A stretch of DNA of 41,193 bases, from the NCBI GenBank assembly GCA_017882045.1, contig JADGQF010000009.1, positions 1 through 41,193 of the forward strand. The letters run 5' to 3'. The translations under genes and the position numbers were made by a program. This DNA is from Anaerolineales bacterium. GTDB taxonomy: Bacteria > Chloroflexota > Anaerolineae > CG2-30-64-16. Shown here one piece after another: positions 17,740-25,887 of this stretch. Every line of letters begins with the position of its first letter. Positions within the stretch are counted from its first letter, which is position 1. The notes under the pieces were generated by a model. That model ran no database searches, was not told the DNA's origin, and was given only the letters and a program-made list of their open reading frames with translations.

Positions 17740-19281
17740 CTACCTGGTCCTGACCGGCAAGTACAGTTTTTCGCGCAGTTCGGTCACCTGCCGCCGCAAC
17801 TCGGGATCAGCTTCAATGTCAGTCGCGACGCGGTCGAAGCCGTGGATCACGGTGGTGTGGTCGCGGCCGCCGAGCACGGCGCCGATCTGCGGCAGCGACG
17901 CGCCCGTCTCTTCGCGCATCACGTACATGACCATCTGACGTTGCAGGGCGATCTTGGCGCTACGCGCCCGCCCGGTCAGGTCGGCGATCGAAATGCCAAA
18001 ATAGGCGGCCGCGACCTCCAGAATCGCTTCCAGGCTGAGCTTGCTTTGCGCGGGGGCCAGATAGGCCAGGGCGTCTTCAACCAGGCTGGTGTTCAGCGAA
18101 CGTTTCATAAGCTGGGCGTGGGCCAGGACGCGGGTCAACGCCCCTTCCAGGTCACGGATGTTGCGATGAGCGCGTTGCGCGATCAGCGCCAGCACGTCGT
18201 TGGGGACCTGCTCGCCCAGCGAGGCAGCCTTGGATTGCAGGATCGCAATGCGGGTCTCGAGGTTGGGTGGTTGGATATCGGCGATCATGCCCCAGCCAAA
18301 GCGGGAGCGCAAGCGTTCTTCCAGGGTGGAAATGGCCTGCGGGGGGCGGTCGCTGATCATCACGATTTGGCGGTTGGCTGCGTACAGCGTATTGAAGGTG
18401 TGGAAAAACTCCTCCTGAGTCTGCTCCTTGCCGGCTATGAAATGAATATCGTCGATCAGCAGCACGTCCAGCGTGCGGTACTTGGCGCGGAATTGGTCCG
18501 TTGACTGAGTGCGGATGGCGCAAACCAGGTCGTTGGTGAAGTCCTCGGACGAGACATAGAGCACCTGCAACCCGCTATTCACCGCGGCATGGCCTATTGC
18601 TTGCAGCAGATGTGTCTTGCCCAGGCCGACGCCCCCGTAGAGGAACAATGGGTTATAGGCGCGGCCCGGCCGCTCGGCCACCGACATGGCAACGGCGTGA
18701 GCCATACGGTTGGATGGACCGACCACGAAGTTTTCGAAAGTGTAGCGAGGGTTCATAGTCGGTCGCTCGCTCGCCGGCATCTTGATCCCAGAAATGTCTA
18801 CCTTCCGCTGAGCATCGGTATCCGCCTGGCTATCGGCGGGCAGGTTGTCCACCCGGTCGTTACCCATTTCTCGGCTGTCTGAACCCGGGTGGTCGGCGAA
18901 ATCGGCAGACGAGCCGTCTTGCCCCCATGCGTCCACCTGGCGGGATTTGTCCATCTCTAACAGGGGACCGCCGGCAGGCTCTGGTGATTCGACGAGCGGC
19001 ACAGATCGCACCACGAATGTCACATCTACGGCGCGGCCCACTATGCCGCTCAGGGTCCGCTTGATCAGCGGCCGCAAGCGCATGGAGAGCCAATCCTTGG
19101 CATAGGCATTCGGAACACCGATCACAAACGCGCCGTCCTCGTGCGCCATGTAGACGCTGTCGCGCACCCAGGTTTCGTAGGTGCTCTTGCTCATCTGCAG
19201 GCGCAGTTGGCTGCGGGCCACCTCCCAGGCTTCCTTCGGCGGCAGCGCACCCGGCATATCGGCAACGTACACGTTATTCAT
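17740..19281 (-). CDS. dnaA: chromosomal replication initiator DnaA
   Basis: DnaA opens the origin and is an AAA+ ATPase. The 513-residue protein has domain I (EAWEVARSQLRLQMSKSTYETWVRDS), a long non-conserved acidic linker, AAA+ Walker A FLYGGVGLGKTHLLQA and Walker B VLLIDDIHFIAGKEQTQEEFFHTF. A C-terminal DNA-binding domain carries the signature GGRDHTTVIHG. ATG 19281 gives a family-like N-terminus; ATG 19257 is an alternative, and the frame stays open upstream to GTG 19362. No strong SD marks any of them. Neighbours are not the usual dnaN/recF, so this locus is rearranged from the common dnaA-dnaN order. Confidence 0.95.
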   Translation of the reverse strand: MNNVYVADMPGALPPKEAWEVARSQLRLQMSKSTYETWVRDSVYMAHEDGAFVIGVPNAYAKDWLSMRLRPLIKRTLSGIVGRAVDVTFVVRSVPLVESPEPAGGPLLEMDKSRQVDAWGQDGSSADFADHPGSDSREMGNDRVDNLPADSQADTDAQRKVDISGIKMPASERPTMNPRYTFENFVVGPSNRMAHAVAMSVAERPGRAYNPLFLYGGVGLGKTHLLQAIGHAAVNSGLQVLYVSSEDFTNDLVCAIRTQSTDQFRAKYRTLDVLLIDDIHFIAGKEQTQEEFFHTFNTLYAANRQIVMISDRPPQAISTLEERLRSRFGWGMIADIQPPNLETRIAILQSKAASLGEQVPNDVLALIAQRAHRNIRDLEGALTRVLAHAQLMKRSLNTSLVEDALAYLAPAQSKLSLEAILEVAAAYFGISIADLTGRARSAKIALQRQMVMYVMREETGASLPQIGAVLGGRDHTTVIHGFDRVATDIEADPELRRQVTELREKLYLPVRTR

Positions 19282-19828
19282 CCTTATTCTCGCCGGCCGG
19301 AGTGCTGTTGCATCCCTGTCAGGAGGCCCAGCCCAGCCGGCGTTCGAGGACGCAAAAACCACCGTGGCGTAGACGCGCCACTAATTGGCGTGAAACCTCA
19401 ATTGCTACTAACCGTTCACCCAGTTCGCCCAGTGCACTTCCGTGGCTGCGGACCATCGAGTTCAAACACCCTGGCACCATCGCCAGCCATTTGCAGCGCC
19501 GTCAGCCAAGGGCGCAACGACGGCCTACGACCGTCATCAGGAGATGTGGAGGATTCTGGCCTCCGGGCCAGAAAAGAAACCGATTTCGTCATGCCGTTTT
19601 GCCGGCAGAATTCACTTTTCTACAGCGGATTCTAGCAGCACTCCCCCCGGCCGTACAGGCGCCAGTTGCCGGAGAACTGCGCCCGGGCTCTGAGCTTATG
19701 TAGAACGGCCGCATGACGCACTGCTGTTCTACGCGACCGGTCGTGGTGTGTCGGCGCAGGACCACAGCCCGCTCGTATTGCAGTGAATATTTGTCACGAA
19801 CCTTAAATTTCTGCGCGGCACATTTCTC
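19282..19828. other. gene-poor stretch upstream of dnaA
   Basis: No convincing gene or DnaA box is visible in these roughly 550 bp. A 7-bp inverted repeat, GTAGAAC (19700-19706) with GTTCTAC (19726-19732), could form a hairpin. The dnaA promoter must lie here or further upstream, but no clear consensus match was found. Confidence 0.4.
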
Positions 19829-20038
19829 TTAAGGATTGTTATGAAAAGCTTCGAAGAATGTCCATAAAGGTCCCATCGTCTCCTGCAGCCGGTCGCCGAG
19901 CGCCTTCCCACGGGTAGTGGTGACGTCGTCCTCGTTCTCGAAGACCGCGCGCTTCAGATAGTCGATGATCTCGCTTTTGCCGGCGGCCGGACGGGCGATC
20001 AGGAACAGGACCGGGAAAGCGCCAGTGATGGTTGCCAT
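19829..20038 (-). CDS. small P-loop protein or truncated kinase remnant
   Basis: ATG 20038 opens a 69-residue frame. It contains LFLIARPAAGKSEIIDYLKR, a clear P-loop (AxxxxGKS) with the beta-strand and helix expected around it, about residues 11-30. Nothing after it resembles a complete kinase or ATPase, so it is probably the N-terminal remnant of a larger P-loop enzyme, or a true small protein of unknown role. On the same strand an extended -10 (TGC-TATACT, 20048-20056) ends only 9 nt before the ATG. Any transcript from it would be almost leaderless. No SD is visible. Confidence 0.4.
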   Translation of the reverse strand: MATITGAFPVLFLIARPAAGKSEIIDYLKRAVFENEDDVTTTRGKALGDRLQETMGPLWTFFEAFHNNP

Positions 20039-20298
20039 GGGGTCGCCAGTATAGCACCACCTCGCGGCCCCGGCCAAACCCAACGCCAGGCTTTTTCGTC
20101 AGGGGTGCAATCTCGCATCGCGCTCGCAGCCGCCGTTTAATGCAGGATTTAGCTGCAGTTTTAATTCTAATCAATTGGGTTGCGTCAATTTTACAAAATG
20201 AACGACTTGCGTAATAATACTGATATGCGTGAATGAGGCTACGTAGAAAGTACGGGAGTCCCCCAGCTGGCCGCCTGTGACTTTGTACGGATTGCTAC

Positions 20299-20327
20299 TT
20301 GCGTTTTCCCCAGGGGCGTGGTAGAAT
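20299..20327 (+). promoter_or_regulatory. sigma70-like promoter of the SufR-like regulator operon
   Basis: TTGCGT (20299-20304) and TAGAAT (20322-20327) are 17 bp apart. Transcription would begin near 20334, leaving a leader of about 160 nt before the ATG at 20493. The stretch 20039-20298 has no recognisable gene. Confidence 0.5.
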
Positions 20328-20345
20328 AATGATAATAATATTAGA

Positions 20346-20397
20346 GTGATAAGTATTTAAGAATTGATAGAGATTGCCAGCCGTGATAAGATTCTTA
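20346..20397 (+). promoter_or_regulatory. candidate operator region in the leader of the SufR-like regulator
   Basis: Just after the predicted start of transcription, GTGATAAG is repeated at 20346-20353 and 20383-20390. TAAGAAT (from about 20358) is the inverse complement of ATTCTTA at 20391-20397. The AT-rich repeats stand out in a GC-rich genome and may bind the regulator for autoregulation; this is inference. Confidence 0.3.
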
Positions 20398-20492
20398 TAT
20401 CAGTGACAAGGATGGGCGGCGACCCGATCGGGCTTGTTTGCAGTGGTAGCTTCAGGCCAAATCAGGGCTCCGGGCCGCACAAGGAGGAGAAT

Positions 20493-21134
20493 ATGCAGAC
20501 AGTCCGCAATCACATCGTCGAGATCTTGAAGGAGAACGGCACGGCTACCGTTGCGGAACTGGCCGGGAAGCTAGGCATGGCTCAGGTTTCCGTGCGCCAT
20601 CACCTGGACATCCTGGTCGGTGAGGACCTTGTGGAGTCTGCCGGGGTGCGGCGGCGCAATGGCGCCGGACGCCCGAGCCAGGTCTATTCCTTGACGCAGC
20701 AGGCGTCCAAGCTTTTCCCCCAGCGCCACCAAGTGCTGGCGAACGAGATGCTGTCCGCCATGAAGAGATTGCTGCCGGCCAAGGAGCTCGAGGGAGTGCT
20801 GCTGCGCCTGGCCGACAAGACGGTCCAGGACGCTCCTCTCGCCAGGCCGGACCAGGCTGTCGAGGACCGGTTGAACCAGGTCGCAGAGTTTCTGAGCGGC
20901 AAGGGTTACACGGCGCGTTGGGAAGTGACTGACGGCTACTATCGCATTTTCACTTGCAACTGCCCGTATTCCGGTGTTTCGGAGCAGAACCCCGAGCTGT
21001 GTGAGATGGACCGCACGATGATGCAGCGCCTGGTGCCCGAAGGGGTGCGTCGAGAGTCTCGGATCGTAGACGGCTCTCCCCGCTGTGCTTATGTGCTGCT
21101 GCTCCAGCCGGCGGCGCATTCCGAGAAGGCCTAA
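20493..21134 (+). CDS. SufR-like winged-helix regulator with C-terminal cysteine cluster
   Basis: The 213-residue protein starts at ATG 20493 after AAGGAGGAG. Residues 1-70 form a winged-helix DNA-binding domain (VRNHIVEILKENGTATVAELAGKLGMAQVSVRHHLDIL, then a wing with GRPSQVYSLT). The C-terminal part has cysteines 155, 157, 170 and 198 in CNCPYSGVSEQNPELCEM and SPRCAYVL, the pattern of SufR-type Fe-S sensing repressors. The C157-x12-C170 spacing matches SufR, while the third cysteine of the cyanobacterial motif is absent. moaA and an A-type Fe-S carrier follow, so control of Fe-S supply or Fe-S enzyme genes is plausible. Confidence 0.75.
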   Translation: MQTVRNHIVEILKENGTATVAELAGKLGMAQVSVRHHLDILVGEDLVESAGVRRRNGAGRPSQVYSLTQQASKLFPQRHQVLANEMLSAMKRLLPAKELEGVLLRLADKTVQDAPLARPDQAVEDRLNQVAEFLSGKGYTARWEVTDGYYRIFTCNCPYSGVSEQNPELCEMDRTMMQRLVPEGVRRESRIVDGSPRCAYVLLLQPAAHSEKA

Positions 21135-21150
21135 AACCAAAGAGAATTCG

Positions 21151-22164
21151 ATGTCCTTCATCACCCTGGTTGATCGCCCGGGCGCGATGTATGATTCCTA
21201 TGGGCGGCACCTGCATTATCTGCGCGTTTCGCTGACTGACGCCTGTAATCTGCGCTGCGTGTATTGCATGCCCGAGGACATGGTCTTTCGCAAGCAGGCG
21301 AGCCTCCTGCAATACGAGGAACTGCTGCTGCTTGTGCGGGTGGCGGCCAGCCTGGGGGTGGACAAAATCCGCCTGACGGGGGGCGAGCCCACCGTACGCC
21401 GCGGCGTGGTGGATTTGGTGCGCGGGATCAAGTCGGTACCGGGCATCCGGCGGCTTACGATGACCACCAACGGCGTCCGCCTGGCTGAGTTGGCTGCTCC
21501 CCTGGCGGAGGCGGGCCTGGACCAGGTAAACATCAGTATTGATTCGTTGGATCCCGCGAGATTCCGCCAGATTACCCGGCGCGGCGACCTGGAAGATGTC
21601 TGGCAGGGACTGATTGCGGCGGAAGCAGCCGGGCTTGAGCCGATCAAGATCAATTGCGTCGTCACGCGCGGTTTCAACGACGGGGACGTGGTCGACCTGG
21701 CCCGTCTCACCTTTGAGCATCCCTGGGATGTGCGTTTCATCGAACTGATGCCTTTCGGCAAGGTGTCGGACTTTCAGCACAGCCAGGTGGTCCCGTCGAC
21801 TGAAACGCGTGCCCGCATTGAAGTGGCGTTTGGTCCGTTGATTGCCATGCCCGGCTGGGATGGACATGACCCCGCCAGACCGTATGGGTTGCCGGGCGCG
21901 CAGGGCCGTCTCGGTTTCATCAGCAGCGTGAGCGAGCCATTCTGCGAAGGTTGCACCCGGCTGCGCTTGACAGCCGATGGTAAACTACGTTTATGTTTGT
22001 TGCGGGATGACGAGGCTGACTTGCTGACCCCATTGCGCGCGGGCGCCGATTTCGCGACATTGCGCCAACTGATGGCGGATGCGGCGTACCACAAACCATG
22101 GGGCCACCGCCTGGAGACCGAGGAGATCCCGCTATCGCGTGAGATGAGCCAAATCGGTGGCTGA
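21151..22164 (+). CDS. moaA: GTP 3',8-cyclase (molybdenum cofactor synthesis)
   Basis: MoaA is a radical SAM enzyme that with MoaC converts GTP to cyclic pyranopterin monophosphate. The 337-residue protein has the SAM cluster cysteines C32, C36 and C39 (TDACNLRCVYCMPE), GGEPTVRRG, and the C-terminal second cluster CEGCTRLRLTADGKLRLCL. It ends in the family's Gly-Gly tail (MSQIGG). ATG 21151 is chosen because the conserved YDSYGRHLHYLRVSLTDACN region follows at the normal distance; the open frame upstream is not conserved. No other moa gene is nearby. Confidence 0.94.
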   Translation: MSFITLVDRPGAMYDSYGRHLHYLRVSLTDACNLRCVYCMPEDMVFRKQASLLQYEELLLLVRVAASLGVDKIRLTGGEPTVRRGVVDLVRGIKSVPGIRRLTMTTNGVRLAELAAPLAEAGLDQVNISIDSLDPARFRQITRRGDLEDVWQGLIAAEAAGLEPIKINCVVTRGFNDGDVVDLARLTFEHPWDVRFIELMPFGKVSDFQHSQVVPSTETRARIEVAFGPLIAMPGWDGHDPARPYGLPGAQGRLGFISSVSEPFCEGCTRLRLTADGKLRLCLLRDDEADLLTPLRAGADFATLRQLMADAAYHKPWGHRLETEEIPLSREMSQIGG

Positions 22165-22184
22165 TTGACTTCTGGAGGATTTCG

Positions 22185-22598
22185 ATGACCGTTACGACCG
22201 TAGAAGAGGCGGCGTCCGAGGTGCAGGCGCCGGTAATTACGTTGACCCAGTCGGCAGCTGAAAAGTTGCAGGGTCTCATGCAAGAGAAGGGCTTGGGCGA
22301 TGCCTACAGCCTGCGCGTTTTCGTGGGCGGAGGCGGCTGCTCCGGTTTTCAGTACGGCATGACCTTCGACAACAACCCGCGCGACGTTGATATTGTGTTT
22401 GCCGAACATGGTCTGCGCGTGATCGTAGATCCGCGCAGCCTCCCGTACATTGTGGGCGCGAACATCGACTACGAAGACAGCCTGATGGGCGGCGGCTTCC
22501 ACATCGAGAATCCCAACGCCGTCTCAAGCTGTGGCTGCGGCAACTCCTTCCGCACGAAGGATGACGCCGGTGGCGGCGGCTGCGAGTCCAGTCATTAA
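22185..22598 (+). CDS. A-type iron-sulfur carrier (IscA/ErpA/SufA family)
   Basis: The 137-residue protein delivers or holds Fe-S clusters for target proteins. The three conserved cysteines are C52 (GGGGCSGFQYG) and C116/C118 (SCGCGNSF). It has a typical LTQSAAEKLQGLMQEKG start after about 20 extra N-terminal residues, and a glycine/cysteine-rich tail. It lies 20 nt after moaA with TGGAGG as ribosome site. Its location beside a SufR-like regulator and Fe-S enzymes supports a role in cluster supply. Which A-type subclass it is cannot be decided by eye. Confidence 0.92.
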   Translation: MTVTTVEEAASEVQAPVITLTQSAAEKLQGLMQEKGLGDAYSLRVFVGGGGCSGFQYGMTFDNNPRDVDIVFAEHGLRVIVDPRSLPYIVGANIDYEDSLMGGGFHIENPNAVSSCGCGNSFRTKDDAGGGGCESSH

Positions 22599-22614
22599 GT
22601 TGAAGCGCTGATCG

Positions 22615-22653
22615 GTTGCAGGTTGAGGGTGATCCTTCAACCTGCAACTTTTT
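22615..22653 (+). terminator. strong rho-independent terminator
   Basis: GTTGCAGGTTGA (22615-22626) pairs perfectly over 12 bp with TCAACCTGCAAC (22637-22648) across a 10-nt loop, followed by five T. It ends the regulator-moaA-carrier unit and stands just 30 nt before the rtcB start, so rtcB is read through or has its own weak promoter. Confidence 0.9.
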
Positions 22654-22683
22654 CGCGCCGCCTTGTTCAGCGAGGAGGGGTCG

Positions 22684-24135
22684 ATGATCAGCCGCCAGGA
22701 CCTGCGCAGAGTCGGCGACTACCTGTACGAGATTCCTCAAACCTTCCGGCATGACATGCGCGTGTCTGCCCACTTCTACGCCGACGACCAGATCCTTTCC
22801 AAAGCCCTTGAAGATCGCTCTCTCGAACAGTTAGTCAATACCACTACTCTGCCTGGGGTAATGCCGCCGGCAATGGCCATGCCGGACATTCATCAGGGTT
22901 ACGGTTTCCCCATCGGCGGTGTGGTGGCGACGCGTTTGCCCGGTGGAGTTATCTCGCCCGGTGGGGTTGGGTACGATATCAATTGTGGTGTCAGGTTGCT
23001 GGCGGCGCACATCACGGCAGACGAGGTGCGCCCTTACCTGGCGGAGCTGGCGAACGCGCTCTACGAACGCTTGCCCAGTGGGGTGGGCGTCAAAGGGCAC
23101 TTGCACGTCAATAAGTCCGAACTGGACCGCATCCTGGCCGAGGGCAGCGGATGGGCGCTGCGTGAAGGCTATGCGCGAAGCGACGACGTGGAGCATACCG
23201 AGGAGCGCGGCCACATGGCCGGGGCCGACCCGGAGAGGGTCAGCAAGGGCGCCAAGGAACGCGGGACGGACCAGGTGGGGACGCTTGGCTCGGGCAACCA
23301 CTTCGCCGAGATCGACGTCGTAAGCAAGATCTTTGACGTAGAGGCGGCCGAAGCGTTTGGCTTGCATGCAGGGCAGGTCACCTTCCAGATTCACTGCGGT
23401 AGCCGTGGGTTGGGACATCAGGTGGCGACAGACTACATCCAGGAGTTCCAACCGGCCAGCAAGCGTTACGGTTTTCAACTGCCCGATCGTGAGTTAGTCT
23501 GCGCGCCGCTCGATTCACCCGAGGGGCGCAACTACCTGGCAGCCATGAACTGTGCGGCCAACTATGCCTGGGCTAACCGGCAGGTGCTGAGCTATCGGGC
23601 GCGCGAGGCCTTTGAGGAAGTGTTGCGGGGCCGCGTGGCCGATCCGGACCTGTTCCTGGTTTACGACGTGGCTCACAATATGGCCAAGGTCGAGCAACAC
23701 CGGATAGGAGGCCAGGATACTTCGCTGTGTGTCCACCGCAAGGGCGCCACGCGCGCGTTTGGGCCGGGCAATCCAGCCGTGCCGGCAGACTATCGTGCCA
23801 TCGGCCAACCGGTTCTGGTGCCCGGCAGTATGGGCACTGCTTCCTACGTCCTGTCTGGAACCACGGCGAGTATGGAGCGCACCTTTGGCTCGTGCTGCCA
23901 CGGAGCAGGGCGAGTGCTGAGCCGCTCGGAAGCGAAGCGCCAGGTGCGCGGCGAACAGCTACGCGAGGAGCTAGAGCACGCCGGCATTCTGATCCGGGCG
24001 GGCAGCATGTCTGGCCTGGCAGAAGAGGCGCCGCTGGCGTATAAAGACGTCGACCGGGTGGTGGCTGTGGTGGCGGCCGCGGGTATTGCCCGCATCGTGG
24101 CCCGATTGCAGCCGTTAGTCGTCATCAAGGGTTGA
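22684..24135 (+). CDS. rtcB: RNA-splicing ligase RtcB
   Basis: RtcB joins RNA 2',3'-cyclic phosphate ends to 5'-OH ends using GTP and manganese. The 483-residue protein has the metal and guanylylation motifs [72 protein letters not shown] and the SCCHGAGR stretch. A strong AGGAGGGG site selects ATG 22684; the longer frame from 22663 would place its start inside that region. No archease or RtcA gene is adjacent. It lies directly after the terminator at 22615-22653. Confidence 0.94.
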   Translation: MISRQDLRRVGDYLYEIPQTFRHDMRVSAHFYADDQILSKALEDRSLEQLVNTTTLPGVMPPAMAMPDIHQGYGFPIGGVVATRLPGGVISPGGVGYDINCGVRLLAAHITADEVRPYLAELANALYERLPSGVGVKGHLHVNKSELDRILAEGSGWALREGYARSDDVEHTEERGHMAGADPERVSKGAKERGTDQVGTLGSGNHFAEIDVVSKIFDVEAAEAFGLHAGQVTFQIHCGSRGLGHQVATDYIQEFQPASKRYGFQLPDRELVCAPLDSPEGRNYLAAMNCAANYAWANRQVLSYRAREAFEEVLRGRVADPDLFLVYDVAHNMAKVEQHRIGGQDTSLCVHRKGATRAFGPGNPAVPADYRAIGQPVLVPGSMGTASYVLSGTTASMERTFGSCCHGAGRVLSRSEAKRQVRGEQLREELEHAGILIRAGSMSGLAEEAPLAYKDVDRVVAVVAAAGIARIVARLQPLVVIKG

Positions 24136-24232
24136 CCCTCCGGCGTTCGTTGGTCCCAGGAACTCCCTTTTGCGCGCATAACGCTTCGCTAGTGTAATTT
24201 TTAGCATAAAACCCAGCGATTCCCGCTTCAAA

Positions 24233-24261
24233 TTGACACCATGGGCACAGTGCCCTATAAT
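24233..24261 (+). promoter_or_regulatory. consensus sigma70 promoter with a palindromic spacer
   Basis: TTGACA (24233-24238) and TATAAT (24256-24261) match the consensus exactly with the ideal 17-bp spacing. The last 13 bp of the spacer, GGGCAC-A-GTGCCC (24243-24255), form a perfect dyad abutting the -10. The intrinsic strength suggests a promoter that needs repression, with the dyad as operator. It drives the five-gene radical SAM operon. Confidence 0.85.
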
Positions 24262-24271
24262 CCGGGAGCGC

Positions 24272-24322
24272 AGGCCTGGCAGGTCTTCCGGTAGATACGT
24301 AGAGCCGGAAGTAGCCAGGTCT
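24272..24322 (+). ncRNA. structured 5' leader of the radical SAM operon
   Basis: An outer stem (24272-24280 with 24314-24322, 9 bp including one G-U) and an inner stem CTTCCGG/CCGGAAG (24285-24291 with 24305-24311) are separated by a 4x2 internal loop. They are capped by a 13-nt loop containing TACGTA. The hairpin starts a few nucleotides after the predicted transcription start. The SD GAGGAGG (about 24334-24340) lies downstream. No strong T-tract follows, so it is more likely a regulatory or stabilising leader than a terminator. No known riboswitch class is recognised. Confidence 0.55.
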
Positions 24323-24350
24323 TTCAAGCAGGTGAGGAGGAAGCCTACCT

Positions 24351-25844
24351 TTGCGCGTTCTTTTCGTGGCACAGGAAATCAGCTACGAGCCGCAAGGCAT
24401 CATGTCTATGTCCGCCGTGCTGAAGAAGGCCGGCCACGAAGTGGCGCTAACGGTGGCGTCGCGAGAGGACCCGACGGCGTATGCCAGGGCCTATGATCCG
24501 GACATACTGGGTTATAGCGTGATGACCGGTTCGCAACGCGGCTACCTTGAGCTGAACCTTCGCATACGCGAGGCCCTCAACCCGTCGCGGGTGGCTGCCC
24601 AGAAGCCGCCAGTGTTCTCCGTGTTCGGCGGTCCGCACCCCACTTTTTTTCCAGACATGATAGATGAGCCCGGTGTGGATGGCGTTTGCCTTGGAGAGGG
24701 CGAAGAGGCCTTGCTGGACCTGGCCAACGAGTTGGCGCGGGCACACACGGACGGCGCCGCGTCCTGGCAGTTCCGCTTAAACATTCCCAACTGGTGGTTC
24801 AAGGTCAACGGCGAGGTCACCAAGAATGCGGTGCGCGCCTTGATCCACAACCTCTCAGAATTGCCGCAGTCTGACCGAGCTTTGATCTACGACAAAGTAC
24901 CCAGCGTGGCCGGCAGCGGGATCAAGCATTTCATGAGCTCGCGCGGCTGCCCTTACAACTGCACCTACTGCTTCAACCATGCTTATTACCAGCTTTATCA
25001 ACACGAGCGGCGCGGCTATCAGCGCACCGTCGATGACGTGATTGACGAAGTCAAGATGGTGAGGGCACGCTGGCCGCTGGAGCAGGTGATTTTCGTCGAC
25101 GATCTGTTCATCCTGCGGAACGAGTGGCTCGAGGAGCTGGCCGTGAAATGGCCGGCGCAGGTGGGCTTGCCTTTCTTCTGCAACGTGCGCGCGAACATGC
25201 TGGTCAAGGACCCGCATAAGGTGGAGCTGCTGAAACGCGCCGGGTGCTGTACGGTCAGCATGGGCATCGAGACGGCGAGCGACCGCATCCGCGTGGATCT
25301 GCTCAAGCGACGTATGTCGTGCGAGGAGATCGTCCAGGCGGGGAGGTTGGTGCGCGGCGCGGGTATGCACCTGACGGCCACGAATATCCTGGGGCTGCCC
25401 ACCAGCACCATCGAAGACGAGCTGGACACTATGCGCCTCAATGCGCAGGCCCAGGTCAGTTACGCATACACCTTCCTCTTCCAACCCTATCCGGGCACCG
25501 AACTGGCCCAGTATGCTCAGGACCATGATTTGATGGTCGGCTCGTTCGACGATATCAGCGAGATCGCCTGGGATCACTCCATTCTGGTCTTTGAGAGCGA
25601 AGAAGCCAAGTCTCAGGTGGAGCACCTGCAGCGGTTGTTTGCCATCGGCGTTGAGTGGCCCTGGCTGGAACCGGCCATCCGCCGGATGATCAAGCTGCCG
25701 CACTATCGCGTCATCGATGTCCTCTTCTGGTGGGTCCACAAGCTACATAAAGGATTCGCCATCTATACCCGGGTCCACCCGGTAAAACCCAGCCCGCGTG
25801 AATTGCTGAAGACTGCACGACATTTCATGCGCATCAAGAGCTGA
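24351..25844 (+). CDS. B12-binding-domain radical SAM protein, operon gene 1 (type A)
   Basis: The 497-residue protein has an N-terminal Rossmann-like B12-binding region (residues about 1-150, glycine motif FGGPHPTFF). A radical SAM barrel follows with C200-x3-C204-x2-C207 in [12 protein letters not shown], and later [11 protein letters not shown]. The C-terminal extension ends in hydrophobic and basic segments. The classical DxHxxG cobalamin motif is not seen, as in many class B radical SAM enzymes. TTG 24351 is the start, with GAGGAGG about 10 nt upstream. Residues at both ends ([14 protein letters not shown]; the terminal RHFMRI) match gene 5, showing the two are paralogues. Likely a methylase or radical rearrangement enzyme; substrate unknown. 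Confidence 0.88.
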   Translation: MRVLFVAQEISYEPQGIMSMSAVLKKAGHEVALTVASREDPTAYARAYDPDILGYSVMTGSQRGYLELNLRIREALNPSRVAAQKPPVFSVFGGPHPTFFPDMIDEPGVDGVCLGEGEEALLDLANELARAHTDGAASWQFRLNIPNWWFKVNGEVTKNAVRALIHNLSELPQSDRALIYDKVPSVAGSGIKHFMSSRGCPYNCTYCFNHAYYQLYQHERRGYQRTVDDVIDEVKMVRARWPLEQVIFVDDLFILRNEWLEELAVKWPAQVGLPFFCNVRANMLVKDPHKVELLKRAGCCTVSMGIETASDRIRVDLLKRRMSCEEIVQAGRLVRGAGMHLTATNILGLPTSTIEDELDTMRLNAQAQVSYAYTFLFQPYPGTELAQYAQDHDLMVGSFDDISEIAWDHSILVFESEEAKSQVEHLQRLFAIGVEWPWLEPAIRRMIKLPHYRVIDVLFWWVHKLHKGFAIYTRVHPVKPSPRELLKTARHFMRIKS

Positions 25845-25848
25845 TGGT

Positions 25849-25875
25849 AAATCTGGAGATCGGATTTCCAGATTT
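25849..25875 (+). other. intercistronic hairpin before gene 2
   Basis: AAATCTGGA (25849-25857) pairs perfectly with TCCAGATTT (25867-25875) over 9 bp with a 9-nt loop. The gene-2 ribosome site (CTGGAGG) follows at once, and there is no T-tract. It may adjust the amount of gene 2 relative to gene 1. Confidence 0.5.
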
Positions 25876-25887
25876 CTGGAGGTATCC

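Noticed and set aside
19319-19456. 45-residue minus-strand frame just upstream of dnaA
   Set aside because: Protein-like composition but no ribosome site and no family recognised; it could also be part of the dnaA leader.
24233-24261. MerR-type promoter, because a dyad sits between -35 and -10
   Set aside because: MerR-type promoters have 19-20 bp spacers; here the spacer is the optimal 17 bp, which fits a repressor site better.
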